From positions 42,060 to 106,059 of the IMG/VR virus record IMGVR_UViG_3300009499_000148: a stretch of DNA of 64,000 nucleotides; one strand, given 5' to 3'. Every line of letters starts with the position of its first letter. The stretch's first letter is position 1. Made by a program: the position numbers and the translations under genes. The notes under the pieces were generated by a model that ran no database searches, had not been told where the DNA came from, and worked only from the letters and a program-made list of their open reading frames with translations. This stretch comes from a virus. Shown here piece after piece: positions 8,751 to 16,996 of the stretch.

Positions 8751-9696
8751 ACTTTTCAATTAACTCCACTAATGATTGACCAGCGCTTTTTCTAATATTA
8801 TAAACAGGAAAATTTCCAGCATTGACACGATTTGCTAGTGTTGATAATGCTGTCTCGAACGACTCATTGAATGATTCTCCACAATTTCTGACATACTCTG
8901 GGATGCTTCCTCCATTCATATGATAAAGGATGGGAAGGCCACAAGCCATCGCCTCTAGAACGTGGTTGGCGCCTGCCTCTTCCTCAGACGCTGTCACATA
9001 CACATCATGCATCGGAAGAGACCTCGCAAGCTCATCGACGTCTAACACACCAGATGATGTGAATGTTGCCGTATCGGGTGCACGTCCGTAGAACGTGAAC
9101 GTGTGCCCATTGTTCTTACACCACGCATCGAGCTCATTGTAGAACGCGAAGCCCTTCTTCGGGTTCATCGACCAATGATGCGTCACGAACCTGATGTTCT
9201 TCTGAGGAATTGGACGACTCACACGTCTATGTGCAAAGAACGCTGGATTGGGTGAATTCCAAATGACAGCATAGTCATTCATCATCTTTCCTAGCTTGAA
9301 AAGACTGTCATTGACCATCGTGGAGCACCACTCACTTGGAAATATCACGAAGTCAGACACGGGTGCAGTTCGAATGACGAGGTTTCTCAACTCTGGTTTC
9401 CCATGTGTTCCAATGTCTCCGACGCGCTGCACGATGAACGGTCGCTGTGATGCATTCGGGAAGATTGCCATGATTGCATCGTGTGAAAGCTCATCACTCG
9501 TTGCACCCTGTCGTGGGTCCATGCAGAAAATGACATCGACACGTGCATCATCACGGAATGCATCTGATAATGAAAAGATGACATCATGACCAGCTGCACG
9601 TGCCTCATTGATGAATGACTGGAGGATGCGATTACCTCCTCCCCACGGGCCAGTGACCGGCTTGCGATTGCAGTATATCGTTAGTCTTGTTGTCAT
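8743..9696 (-). CDS. GT4-family glycosyltransferase
   Basis: 317 residues with a GT-B fold. The glycine-rich N-terminus PWGGGNRILQSF binds the acceptor side, and ASEEEAGANHVLEAMACGLP is the E-x7-E donor-binding signature of GT4 retaining enzymes. The start overlaps the stop of the upstream homing endonuclease (ATGA, 9693-9696). It probably uses an NDP-sugar to extend a surface or virion glycan. Confidence 0.88.
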   Translation of the reverse strand: MTTRLTIYCNRKPVTGPWGGGNRILQSFINEARAAGHDVIFSLSDAFRDDARVDVIFCMDPRQGATSDELSHDAIMAIFPNASQRPFIVQRVGDIGTHGKPELRNLVIRTAPVSDFVIFPSEWCSTMVNDSLFKLGKMMNDYAVIWNSPNPAFFAHRRVSRPIPQKNIRFVTHHWSMNPKKGFAFYNELDAWCKNNGHTFTFYGRAPDTATFTSSGVLDVDELARSLPMHDVYVTASEEEAGANHVLEAMACGLPILYHMNGGSIPEYVRNCGESFNESFETALSTLANRVNAGNFPVYNIRKSAGQSLVELIEKYV

Positions 9697-10790
9697 GATT
9701 GTGCTCGTTTTAATGCAGTGATGATTTTCTGACGTGCTAAATCAACATCATCGTACGACCATACAATAATAACATTATATCCCATTTTTTCAAGCTCTAA
9801 AACCCTTCTTCTATCTACATCCCACTTTTCTGATGCAGAGTACCCGAATCCTTTGACGATATCATCTGGCTTAAAGCGTAAAGGAGTTGCATGAACATGG
9901 TCGCCATAAAATTCAACAATGACTTTTTTTTCTTCATTGAGCTCATCGACGATTTTGCTTTTAACATGTTGCTCTGGTACAAACCCTAGCTCGTCCATTC
10001 CGATTAAGCTTCGCATTTTTTGATGAAGCTTTGAGAGACGACATCCTGAACGGGACGTCTTTAAAAAGGCCTCAAGCTTTTCTGGATTATCTGCAAAATA
10101 CTGTTTCATTTTGGCAGATATCTTCGCACGCTTTTCTGGTTTAGAGTTCGCTACCCTAGTCGCATCAGCATGATGTTTCTTTTTTTCGACATCAGAGTAT
10201 GCTGCATTCACTGATGCTACTCTTTTTTCTCTAACATCAGGGCGATTTTGCGCTTCTTTTTGTGCATTGGAGCGCTTCTCTTTCATCTCTGGCGTTGCCA
10301 TCATTTCTATCATTTTTTTATGATAGTCTTCATTTAACCATAACAACTTAATTCTATTGCCGACTTTTTCTCGTCTAGTCGGGTCGTCGATATACACCTG
10401 TTTTTGTGCATCACTTCGTCGTTTTTTTACATCTGGACGAGCATTAGCTTCATCAATTGTGCGACGAAACTCATCAGAATTGTAGTACGCCTGTCGAGAA
10501 GCTCTCTTCTCAGGATTAGCATGTTGTTTTATGGCTGATAAGCTACGTTGCTTTCTAACCTCTGGCTGTGATGCATACGTTTTTGTAGCAATTCGTCTAC
10601 GTTCTCTTGATGCTGGGTCGTGGTTTTTAATATGAATCGCTAGACCGTTGCTCGTCTTGAACAGCCTATCACAGATAGGGCACTTAACATCGATGTTCTG
10701 CATTGCATGCACATGCTTCATGTGAATGCGGAGCCCCTTTAAAGAAGAAAACTCTCTATTACATTTTTCACAGCACAGATTGGAGGACAT
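9693..10790 (-). CDS. Homing endonuclease: two C2H2 fingers, NUMOD-like repeats, C-terminal nuclease
   Basis: 365 residues from an ATG at 10790 preceded by AGAGGT. Two C2H2 fingers (CCEKCNREF, CPICDRLF, each with H-x3/4-H) are followed by many basic repeats (RPDVREKRVASV type). The C-terminal domain contains KKVIVEFYGDHVHATPLRF and YNVIIVWSYDD, consistent with a Vsr/DUF559-like nuclease. It overlaps the upstream glycosyltransferase by 23 nt, and its stop overlaps the next glycosyltransferase start (ATGA). Confidence 0.85.
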   Translation of the reverse strand: MSSNLCCEKCNREFSSLKGLRIHMKHVHAMQNIDVKCPICDRLFKTSNGLAIHIKNHDPASRERRRIATKTYASQPEVRKQRSLSAIKQHANPEKRASRQAYYNSDEFRRTIDEANARPDVKKRRSDAQKQVYIDDPTRREKVGNRIKLLWLNEDYHKKMIEMMATPEMKEKRSNAQKEAQNRPDVREKRVASVNAAYSDVEKKKHHADATRVANSKPEKRAKISAKMKQYFADNPEKLEAFLKTSRSGCRLSKLHQKMRSLIGMDELGFVPEQHVKSKIVDELNEEKKVIVEFYGDHVHATPLRFKPDDIVKGFGYSASEKWDVDRRRVLELEKMGYNVIIVWSYDDVDLARQKIITALKRAQS

Positions 10791-11667
10791 ATTCGTACCT
10801 CTCTGCGACGTATCCGATGTCGATGTTAGTGTCAAATCTGCCCTGTCTTACAAGAGAAAAGTCCATTTTCGGTGGGTTGTACAACTCACATGGTTTAAAG
10901 TCCCACTCATCTTCTAGAATTATTGTAGAGTCTAAACCAGCAATCTCTTCTGTGCCACCTGTGGATGAACAAATGATATGACAACCAGCGGCGCGCGCAT
11001 CAACAACAATGTTCGGGCAATGGTCGATATACGCGCAATGGATGAACGTGTCTGTCGCTCTCAACAGTGATATAAGCGCATCTCGCTCTAAATCTCCAGC
11101 ATAGAACACACGCGTGTCTGCGATTCTAACGTCTGGGTCCTTACCCGCGATTATTAGAACGTCTTTCGGGCCTGAGTGCTCCATGAAATACCTGATATTC
11201 TCTCCAAGACGCTTATGCGGTCGCCATGCAGACGCGCACGTCCATACTTTCTCAACATCATGGAGCTCAGGAACGTGAAGGGCGTCGCATGACTGTATGG
11301 CTTCAACGTCGGTACCGTTGTGAATCACATGCATGTTCATGCGTGCTCCGAAGTAATTCTCAACCAAACGCCTATCAAACTCTGACTGCACAATCACGCC
11401 CTCAACCCTCTTATACGTATCCCGTATCGGTCTGTTGAGAAGCTGCCAATCCTGCGCACTGTTGAACCATATGCCATCGAGGCGTTGCACTATTGGAAGG
11501 CCCTCAAGACGTTGCGTCGCCTGGATGAACGAGAGCTGTACATCTGGTGACTCATGCTTCTCAACAACCGTGTGCCCTCTCATTGATAGAGCAGTCGCTA
11601 TCTTGAGACCGAATCCATTCGGACCGCTTCTAGATTGAAGCTGCACATTGTCAAGCATGATACGCAT
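10768..11667 (-). CDS. GT4-family glycosyltransferase
   Basis: 299 residues. It has the GT-B features VQRLDGIWFNS, VIVQSEFDRRLV, HVIHNGTDVEAI (hinge) and the C-terminal donor site YIDHCPNIVVDARAAGCHII, ending in STGGTEE. The start at 11667 shares one base with the preceding GT2 stop (TGATG). A longer in-frame extension to 11730 runs into the upstream gene and is unlikely. It probably adds one sugar in the same glycan pathway. Confidence 0.87.
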   Translation of the reverse strand: MRIMLDNVQLQSRSGPNGFGLKIATALSMRGHTVVEKHESPDVQLSFIQATQRLEGLPIVQRLDGIWFNSAQDWQLLNRPIRDTYKRVEGVIVQSEFDRRLVENYFGARMNMHVIHNGTDVEAIQSCDALHVPELHDVEKVWTCASAWRPHKRLGENIRYFMEHSGPKDVLIIAGKDPDVRIADTRVFYAGDLERDALISLLRATDTFIHCAYIDHCPNIVVDARAAGCHIICSSTGGTEEIAGLDSTIILEDEWDFKPCELYNPPKMDFSLVRQGRFDTNIDIGYVAERYEYVLQSVL

Positions 11668-12386
11668 CACTTTAAGAACCCTCTTGCTCTGACCAAATTG
11701 ACTGTCGCAAGCTGTTTTCTCTCTGCCCAATCCCTATCATCAACAGAACAACTCCTGATGCGATACAGATAACACACATCTGGGATGTATTTTCTTACCT
11801 TCGCAACCGTCAATAGTGGCAACATGAGAGATTGATCGTATCCCCTTTGAAACCACACACTCTTGTTATCCTTGAAGTTATCATCAGATATAGAGTTCAA
11901 CAGACGAGCGTCGAACGTTCTGAGATGTGATGAGCACCACGGCCACTGATATGGATTAACGTTCTGTGGCATCTCCCTTGAGATGTTTATGTCATTGATG
12001 TCCCACCGGTGTGCTGTCCATGCCACGGTATCGGGCTGTGAGTGTGCATCCTTCACCAACCTGACGGTCTCAGTGTTGCAGAGCTGGTCATCGCCGTCAA
12101 TGATTGCGATTATGTTTCTGTCTGCATCATTGTTGGCGATGATTGTACGTGATGCATGAATGATGTTATAAAGAGCATACATCCTGCTTGACCCAAGAAC
12201 GACAGCAATCCTACCATCAGACGCCATGGCCTCCTTTAGAGCATCTCTCGTGTCGTCAGTCGAACAATCGTCTATGAATAACGCAGACCAATCTGCGTCA
12301 GATTGCGCCTTCAACGATTGCACCAGGTCGTGGATGTTCGGAGCAGCATTATAGCATGGAATGATGAACGTTAACATATGTTTCAT
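11667..12386 (-). CDS. GT2-family glycosyltransferase
   Basis: About 239 residues starting MKHMLTFIIPCYNAAP. This is the standard GT-A opening, with FIDDCSTDDT as the nucleotide-binding Asp pair and AIIDGDDQL as the D-x-D metal site. The start at 12386 lies 4 nt after the stop of the first PGTL-array gene; longer frames would run through that gene. It links the small-protein array to the glycosyltransferase genes in one transcript. Confidence 0.87.
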   Translation of the reverse strand: MKHMLTFIIPCYNAAPNIHDLVQSLKAQSDADWSALFIDDCSTDDTRDALKEAMASDGRIAVVLGSSRMYALYNIIHASRTIIANNDADRNIIAIIDGDDQLCNTETVRLVKDAHSQPDTVAWTAHRWDINDINISREMPQNVNPYQWPWCSSHLRTFDARLLNSISDDNFKDNKSVWFQRGYDQSLMLPLLTVAKVRKYIPDVCYLYRIRSCSVDDRDWAERKQLATVNLVRARGFLK

Positions 12387-12390
12387 GATA

Positions 12391-12663
12391 TCATACATCA
12401 TCTGATGTGAATTGAACAGGGTGTGCCGTGTCATCATTCGGTCCATAAAACACCCACGAAGTTCTCCACGCACGGGGGTCAGAAAACTCAACAATGTTAC
12501 CGTCGGCTATTAAAAATACAAACCGTCTTACGTGCTTTTGAAGCACTCCTGCGTTGGTGTTGACATCGACCAATAACAGAATAGACAATTCATAATTGCT
12601 ACGTGAATCCATGAATCCCGTGTAGACGAACAACGTTCCAACTTCAAACACTGATGTGCTCAT
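12391..12663 (-). CDS. PGTL-family small protein (array 1, member 8)
   Basis: About 90 residues, last of eight related tandem genes. It shows the family pattern: hydrophobic VGTLFVYTG at the N-terminus, a central VFLIADGNIVEF (the FL-DG element) and a later AWRTSWVFYG tryptophan pair. The start at 12663 overlaps the preceding stop (ATGA). Probably a single small beta-rich domain; function unknown. Confidence 0.72.
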   Translation of the reverse strand: MSTSVFEVGTLFVYTGFMDSRSNYELSILLLVDVNTNAGVLQKHVRRFVFLIADGNIVEFSDPRAWRTSWVFYGPNDDTAHPVQFTSDDV

Positions 12664-12962
12664 TCTTTGCATCTCTTCATCACATAAGACTTATAATCGT
12701 ATAACGTCATCTCATCATGCCCAGGCTCATGAACAGTCCAGTTGATGATGTTGTACAGCCACGCAACCGGTTCTGGCAAATCATCATGATAATCTGGTTC
12801 TCCACCGCCATTTGACCAATCAATGACATCTAAAAACCGATGATGACCATCTATTTCACCTACATAGAGACGATACATTGTTCTCATGCCAAGCCAACGT
12901 TCTGCTGACATGCTATCATCAACAATCATAATGAACAGCGTTCCTGGCACATACTCATTCAT
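12660..12962 (-). CDS. PGTL-family small protein (array 1, member 7)
   Basis: 100 residues. It begins MNEYVPGTLFIMIVDD, carrying the family motif, then RFLDVIDW in the central strand and a Trp-containing C-terminal half (PVAWLYNIINW). ATGA overlaps occur at both ends. It is acidic and soluble, with no signal peptide. Function unknown; it belongs to the same paralogue array as its neighbours. Confidence 0.72.
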   Translation of the reverse strand: MNEYVPGTLFIMIVDDSMSAERWLGMRTMYRLYVGEIDGHHRFLDVIDWSNGGGEPDYHDDLPEPVAWLYNIINWTVHEPGHDEMTLYDYKSYVMKRCKE

Positions 12963-13219
12963 ACATCACTGTTTATGACAAAAAGACTGGTACATTCACC
13001 GTTTAACGGACTGACAAGCCTCCAGTTCTTCGCGTTCCAACTACGTGGGTTGTCAAGCTCAAAAACATCACCAAAAGAAGACAGAAAAAACATAGCGTTA
13101 TCATTAACACTGACGAGAATAAATCTCTGCTTACACTTAGCAGTACATGAGCAGTAAAATAATGTTCCTGGAATGAATTGCTCTGCATCATCTAGAAATA
13201 AGTTTTTAAAGTTTTTCAT
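12959..13219 (-). CDS. PGTL-family small protein (array 1, member 6)
   Basis: 86 residues from an ATG at 13219 (a TTG at 13228 is also in frame). IPGTLFYCSC, MFFLSSFGDVFEL and SWNAKNWRLV follow the family order PGTL, FL-x-x-GD-F, W-x4-W. It overlaps the next gene by ATGA and the previous one by 14 nt. The most typical member of the first array. Confidence 0.75.
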   Translation of the reverse strand: MKNFKNLFLDDAEQFIPGTLFYCSCTAKCKQRFILVSVNDNAMFFLSSFGDVFELDNPRSWNAKNWRLVSPLNGECTSLFVINSDV

Positions 13220-13484
13220 TTGACTCAACTGGACCCAAGAATGTCGCTACTCCATCTGGAGAGACGATAAGCCACCCATTTGACCACATACCCACCCACA
13301 TGTGTGGATTTACGACTGTTTCAAACATGACTGCACCGTTGTCATGTTTGCTATGTGAATGACTTAAAAAACGATACCACATTAAATTATCAGATTTAAT
13401 TTCAAGGCTAACGAATAGACGAACCTCAACCTCCCATAAATTCTGCTTTATTAACAGACAACCGGGATAGATGTTATTGCTCAT
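13206..13484 (-). CDS. PGTL-family small protein (array 1, member 5)
   Basis: 92 residues. The opening MSNNIYPGCLLIKQN is the PGTL motif with T replaced by C; WYRFLSHSH and MWVGMWSNGWLIV keep the central FL and C-terminal tryptophans. The 3' end overlaps the next member. Function unknown. Confidence 0.7.
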   Translation of the reverse strand: MSNNIYPGCLLIKQNLWEVEVRLFVSLEIKSDNLMWYRFLSHSHSKHDNGAVMFETVVNPHMWVGMWSNGWLIVSPDGVATFLGPVESNEKL

Positions 13485-13493
13485 ACCATCGCT

Positions 13494-13763
13494 CTATTTC
13501 GAAAACACCACAAGTTCATCTGAACATGATGAAAGCACATACCATATGCCGGGCCACCAGCGAGGATGAATGTAATCATGCAGGTCGCATGTCGTGGCAC
13601 CTGAGTCATAAACGAACGTTCTTAAAAAGAGATAACGTCCATCAGACAGACTCGAAACAAAGAGAGCAGTGATATGCGATGCATATTGATGCGTCATATC
13701 GTCCATTTTTCTAATCAACAGCATACCTGGAGTAAGCGTCTGTATCATAGCATCAGTGACCAT
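13494..13763 (-). CDS. PGTL-family small protein (array 1, member 4)
   Basis: 89 residues. TLTPGMLLIRKMDD, RYLFLRTFVYDSG and PRWWPGIWYVL keep the three family elements. It ends in a TAG stop and overlaps the previous member's stop by 11 nt. Function unknown. Confidence 0.7.
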   Translation of the reverse strand: MVTDAMIQTLTPGMLLIRKMDDMTHQYASHITALFVSSLSDGRYLFLRTFVYDSGATTCDLHDYIHPRWWPGIWYVLSSCSDELVVFSK

Positions 13764-14079
13764 CTACGTCTCCCAATATCAGTTCATTGGTTGAACCGAG
13801 AAAAACGACCTTCGTTTCAGGTGCAAACACAGGATTCCATAACGACACAACCTCGATTGATTCAACGTCGTGTGCACCGCTGGGTCTAACGCAGACATCC
13901 ACCTCTAAGAACACGTACACATCACCAAATGGATGCTCATTGTCACGAATGCGATTCACCAACAATCGATACACTGTGCCTTGTCTCACATTCCGTTTGT
14001 TCCAAATCAGCAACGTTCCCAGAGGGATATTCACGTTTGACAGAAACACATGTTCTCTCTTAAAAGCGGACATAATCAT
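13753..14079 (-). CDS. PGTL-family small protein (array 1, member 3)
   Basis: 108 residues, the longest of the first array. It has an N-terminal extension before NIPLGTLLIWNKR, then DVYVFLEVD and VSLWNPVF. The 5' end overlaps the preceding member by 20 nt. Function unknown. Confidence 0.7.
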   Translation of the reverse strand: MIMSAFKREHVFLSNVNIPLGTLLIWNKRNVRQGTVYRLLVNRIRDNEHPFGDVYVFLEVDVCVRPSGAHDVESIEVVSLWNPVFAPETKVVFLGSTNELILGDVDGH

Positions 14080-14320
14080 TCAACCTAACAGGGTATGACT
14101 CCCCAACATTGATGAATGAAACATTTTTTTTGGATATCCAAAGATGAGGAGCATCGTAGCATGCTAAATAAGAAACGCCGTTAAACGTCTCTAAAAACTC
14201 ATACTTGTTTTCAACAAACAAATCACCCATGACAACTCGTCGAATCAACAACAGAATCATGTTTGGTATGTCTTCAGATTGAGGTTCTACAAAAAACAGC
14301 GTCCCTGGCAACCACTCCAT
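14060..14320 (-). CDS. PGTL-family small protein (array 1, member 2)
   Basis: 86 residues. MEWLPGTLFFVEPQ, NKYEFLETFNGV and APHLWISKKN match the family layout. It is separated from member 1 by 8 nt. Function unknown. Confidence 0.72.
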   Translation of the reverse strand: MEWLPGTLFFVEPQSEDIPNMILLLIRRVVMGDLFVENKYEFLETFNGVSYLACYDAPHLWISKKNVSFINVGESYPVRLNDYVRF

Positions 14321-14328
14321 ACTGATGA

Positions 14329-14619
14329 TTATAGCACGACTTTAACATCCATTACAACGCTGTAGTATGCATCGTTGTACTCAGTCAAAGGCCTCTCTAC
14401 ATCATCCGGCTGTATGTAGCACCATGAACGTGAGTGCCAGTCTATCGGTGACGACTCAAATAGCTCACCATCGCCATCGAGAAACACGTATGACGAAGAG
14501 CTGCCAGGTGATTGTCGTATCAGAAGCAACGCTGCATGGCGGCGAGCCAACACAGAACGGAAATCTTTCCTAAAGAACAGCGTCCCTGGCTTAAAAAACT
14601 CATTCACAGACGTCTGCAT
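14329..14619 (-). CDS. PGTL-family small protein (array 1, member 1)
   Basis: 96 residues, the first gene of the array in transcription order. FFKPGTLFFRKD, SYVFLDGDGELFE and DWHSRSWCYI are the clearest statement of the family consensus. The ATG at 14619 lies inside the 3' end of the radical SAM gene (20-nt overlap), so the array is translated with the sugar operon. Confidence 0.75.
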   Translation of the reverse strand: MQTSVNEFFKPGTLFFRKDFRSVLARRHAALLLIRQSPGSSSSYVFLDGDGELFESSPIDWHSRSWCYIQPDDVERPLTEYNDAYYSVVMDVKVVL

Positions 14620-15838
14620 CAATTGAGAAGATGTTATCAGAAAGCAACCTAATCGCTCCTGTCGGTGATGACATCAGCTCTTCTGTCTGAAATGGTTTGA
14701 GCGTCTCTCTAACGGCGGCGTCCCTACGGGCCTTATACGCCTCGTGGTCAAGCGAACGAAGCGCGGCGTTCCCTGGGTCCTTGCACACTCGACATATCGG
14801 CGGCACAGACAGCGGGTTGGGAAGCCTCATTGAGTTGAACACAGGATGATGCCACGCCCAAAACAGGTCATCATTTGTCATCTTGTCAATGTCTGCTATC
14901 ATCGGGCTTATCCTGTTGCAGACAGCTAGCTCAGACTGTCCCTTTCGAAACGGGTCTGACTTGAACAGAAAGCTGCTGAACGGCTCATGGCATCCACCAG
15001 CATACGGCTTCTCATCAGTTGGGAATGCAGTCTTTCCACTCACAACATCAAGCGCTGGGATGATTGACTGCTGCTGGTGCTTCTGCTCAACGATGAACTT
15101 CGGCTCTTTCGGGTCAAGCTGTAATCCAACACGAGCTGCCTCATCATAGACTGCTCTTAGAGTGTCATTCGTTAGCTTGACATCATCGTACAATGAGACA
15201 TCTTCATCAAAGTCATTTGGAGACTTATAATAAAGATAGACGGTCATCATATCAACACCAAGAGACTTCGCCATCCTCACTGCCGCGACTGCATCTACCT
15301 GATTCAAACGTCCAATCCCAAAGTTGATGTTCGTCCTCGTCGGCACACCCTTTCTTGCGGAGCAAAAATACCTGATGTTCTCAATCACACGCTCGAACCT
15401 GTTTTTATTGCCCGGGCCCATCACCCTAGCATAGACCTCAGGTGTCGCTGCATGCAATGAGAACGTCAATGAGACGGGTGCATGCGCAATGAGAAAATCA
15501 GACCTCTCTTTCGTTAGAAGAAGACCGTTCGTCGATAGGTCTATCACGATGTTCTTGTTGATGTCCCTTATCGTCCTGATGATGTCGTCGAACGTTGGCG
15601 CATATAGGGGCTCACCCAACCCAGTCCGACCACCGATATTCACGACACGTGCAGAGCGCAACATCGACGTGAACGCTAGAACGTTCTCTACAGTCATGAT
15701 GTTGCGTTGGTAGCTCTTTCCTATCTTATGAAGCTTCTCATCGACGCCGTTGATTTCACAGAAACCACACCTATAATTGCATTGTGCGATTATGGGAAGA
15801 GAAATGAAGTCAGGTCTCATCTGTGTGTTCATAGTCAC
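14600..15838 (-). CDS. Radical SAM enzyme with C-terminal Cys motif
   Basis: 412 residues. QCNYRCGFC near residue 20 is the C-x3-C-x2-C [4Fe-4S] site and GGRTGLGEPL is the SAM-binding GGE-like strand. NINFGIGRLN and later C-x2-C (ICRVCKDPG), with further cysteines (GGCHEP, LAVCNR), suggest an auxiliary cluster as in SPASM-type proteins. It sits between the PGTL array and glycan genes and may carry out a radical step on a sugar or on a small peptide; the substrate is unknown. Confidence 0.85.
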   Translation of the reverse strand: MTMNTQMRPDFISLPIIAQCNYRCGFCEINGVDEKLHKIGKSYQRNIMTVENVLAFTSMLRSARVVNIGGRTGLGEPLYAPTFDDIIRTIRDINKNIVIDLSTNGLLLTKERSDFLIAHAPVSLTFSLHAATPEVYARVMGPGNKNRFERVIENIRYFCSARKGVPTRTNINFGIGRLNQVDAVAAVRMAKSLGVDMMTVYLYYKSPNDFDEDVSLYDDVKLTNDTLRAVYDEAARVGLQLDPKEPKFIVEQKHQQQSIIPALDVVSGKTAFPTDEKPYAGGCHEPFSSFLFKSDPFRKGQSELAVCNRISPMIADIDKMTNDDLFWAWHHPVFNSMRLPNPLSVPPICRVCKDPGNAALRSLDHEAYKARRDAAVRETLKPFQTEELMSSPTGAIRLLSDNIFSIDADVCE

Positions 15839-16224
15839 CGACTTAGCTTAAATCGCTTCTTTAAAGCATCTCTAAGCATATTAATTTTATTTAAACGAGC
15901 TTCATGTTCTGGTGCTAGTTGATAATTACAGTGCTCACGATGCATACCTTCAAAATCTTTAAGACTAAGTCCAACAGCTTCTTTACGAAGGGTTTCAAGA
16001 TCTTTATCGTTGTGTGTATCTAAGCCTCTAATCTTAGATTGCTGGTTAGCAAAATTTTGATTAACAATATTATGATTTATACCACGTGGAGGTTTAAAGT
16101 TATCAATCCACTCTTCAAAAAACGCACAAATTTGAACAAGCGCTTGTCTTTTAGCTTCTTTTTTACCAACGTTAAATATGAAGCTAAAAATATCAAAAAT
16201 ATTAAAATGAAAAATGCTAAACAT
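15835..16224 (-). CDS. AT-rich hypothetical protein (129 aa)
   Basis: Unrecognised. A hydrophobic, Phe-rich N-terminus (FSIFHFNIFDIFSFIFN) could be a membrane-associated helix, followed by a charged helical remainder (APEHEARLNKINMLRDALKK). The DNA is visibly AT-richer than the flanking enzymes. Its stop overlaps the radical SAM start (ATGA), the same junction made by the homing endonucleases here. It may be recent cargo; no nuclease motif is visible. Confidence 0.6.
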   Translation of the reverse strand: MFSIFHFNIFDIFSFIFNVGKKEAKRQALVQICAFFEEWIDNFKPPRGINHNIVNQNFANQQSKIRGLDTHNDKDLETLRKEAVGLSLKDFEGMHREHCNYQLAPEHEARLNKINMLRDALKKRFKLSR

Positions 16225-16261
16225 ATGTTCCTAAATTTCAAAAAATTCTAACTTCAATATA

Positions 16262-16996
16262 TCACCAATCATTCAAGAATGCACTTGCATCGAACTTAGG
16301 ATGCTTCACAAGCACCTGTCCGTAGTCAATCTGCTCATCAGGGATGCGTCTATCGTCAAAGAAAATCCTGCGGTCAGAGCGAATGAGTTCTTTGTCTTCG
16401 TCAAGCCCGTCGATGAACCTAGCAACCTGCATGTCTGGGCTCTTTGATGATGGGTCGTAGTCGTCGAAAAGTACAAACTTATTATACCTATCCTTGAGAC
16501 ATTCCCAGTCGTACTTTACACCCTCGAATGTGTGAAGCCCATCGATGTAAATCAAATCGACGTTCTCCTTGATGTTCAGGACTGCATCATTGACTGTTCC
16601 CTTTATGAGATTGAGCTTCGAAAGCCACTCCCTTGGAAACGCCTGACCCAGGAGCTTGAGGTGGTTCTCATCGAAGTTCGGGTCGACGCTATACACCCTG
16701 CCGTCGTCAAAGCCCATGTCTGTCATTGCCTTTGCAGCGCAGAGGGATGCATAGCCACGACCGAACCCTATCTCCAACATCGTTCGAATCTCATAGCGCT
16801 TGATAAGGGCATAGATGAGGAGACCACGCTCAAAATTCGGTCTAAAAAAAGCTCCTGCAGAGCGATAAAGCGGGTCTGATGGATGACGAGACTTTTTAGC
16901 AGTCAGCTCACCAATCTGGTCAAAGTCTCCAAGTGAAAGTGAAGAAACTGGATAATGTAGCTCTTCTAGCTTCTGTCTAATGTCTGTGTGTTTCAT
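16262..16996 (-). CDS. Class I SAM-dependent methyltransferase (Methyltransf_24-like)
   Basis: 244 residues. MLEIGFGRGYASL is motif I, VYSVDPNF is motif II, and LIYIDGLHTFEGVKYDW is the motif IV/post-IV region typical of the O-methyltransferase or cephalosporin-hydroxylase-like family of glycan clusters. The length is complete. The start overlaps the homing endonuclease stop (ATGA). It probably methylates a sugar or its lipid carrier. Confidence 0.85.
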   Translation of the reverse strand: MKHTDIRQKLEELHYPVSSLSLGDFDQIGELTAKKSRHPSDPLYRSAGAFFRPNFERGLLIYALIKRYEIRTMLEIGFGRGYASLCAAKAMTDMGFDDGRVYSVDPNFDENHLKLLGQAFPREWLSKLNLIKGTVNDAVLNIKENVDLIYIDGLHTFEGVKYDWECLKDRYNKFVLFDDYDPSSKSPDMQVARFIDGLDEDKELIRSDRRIFFDDRRIPDEQIDYGQVLVKHPKFDASAFLNDW

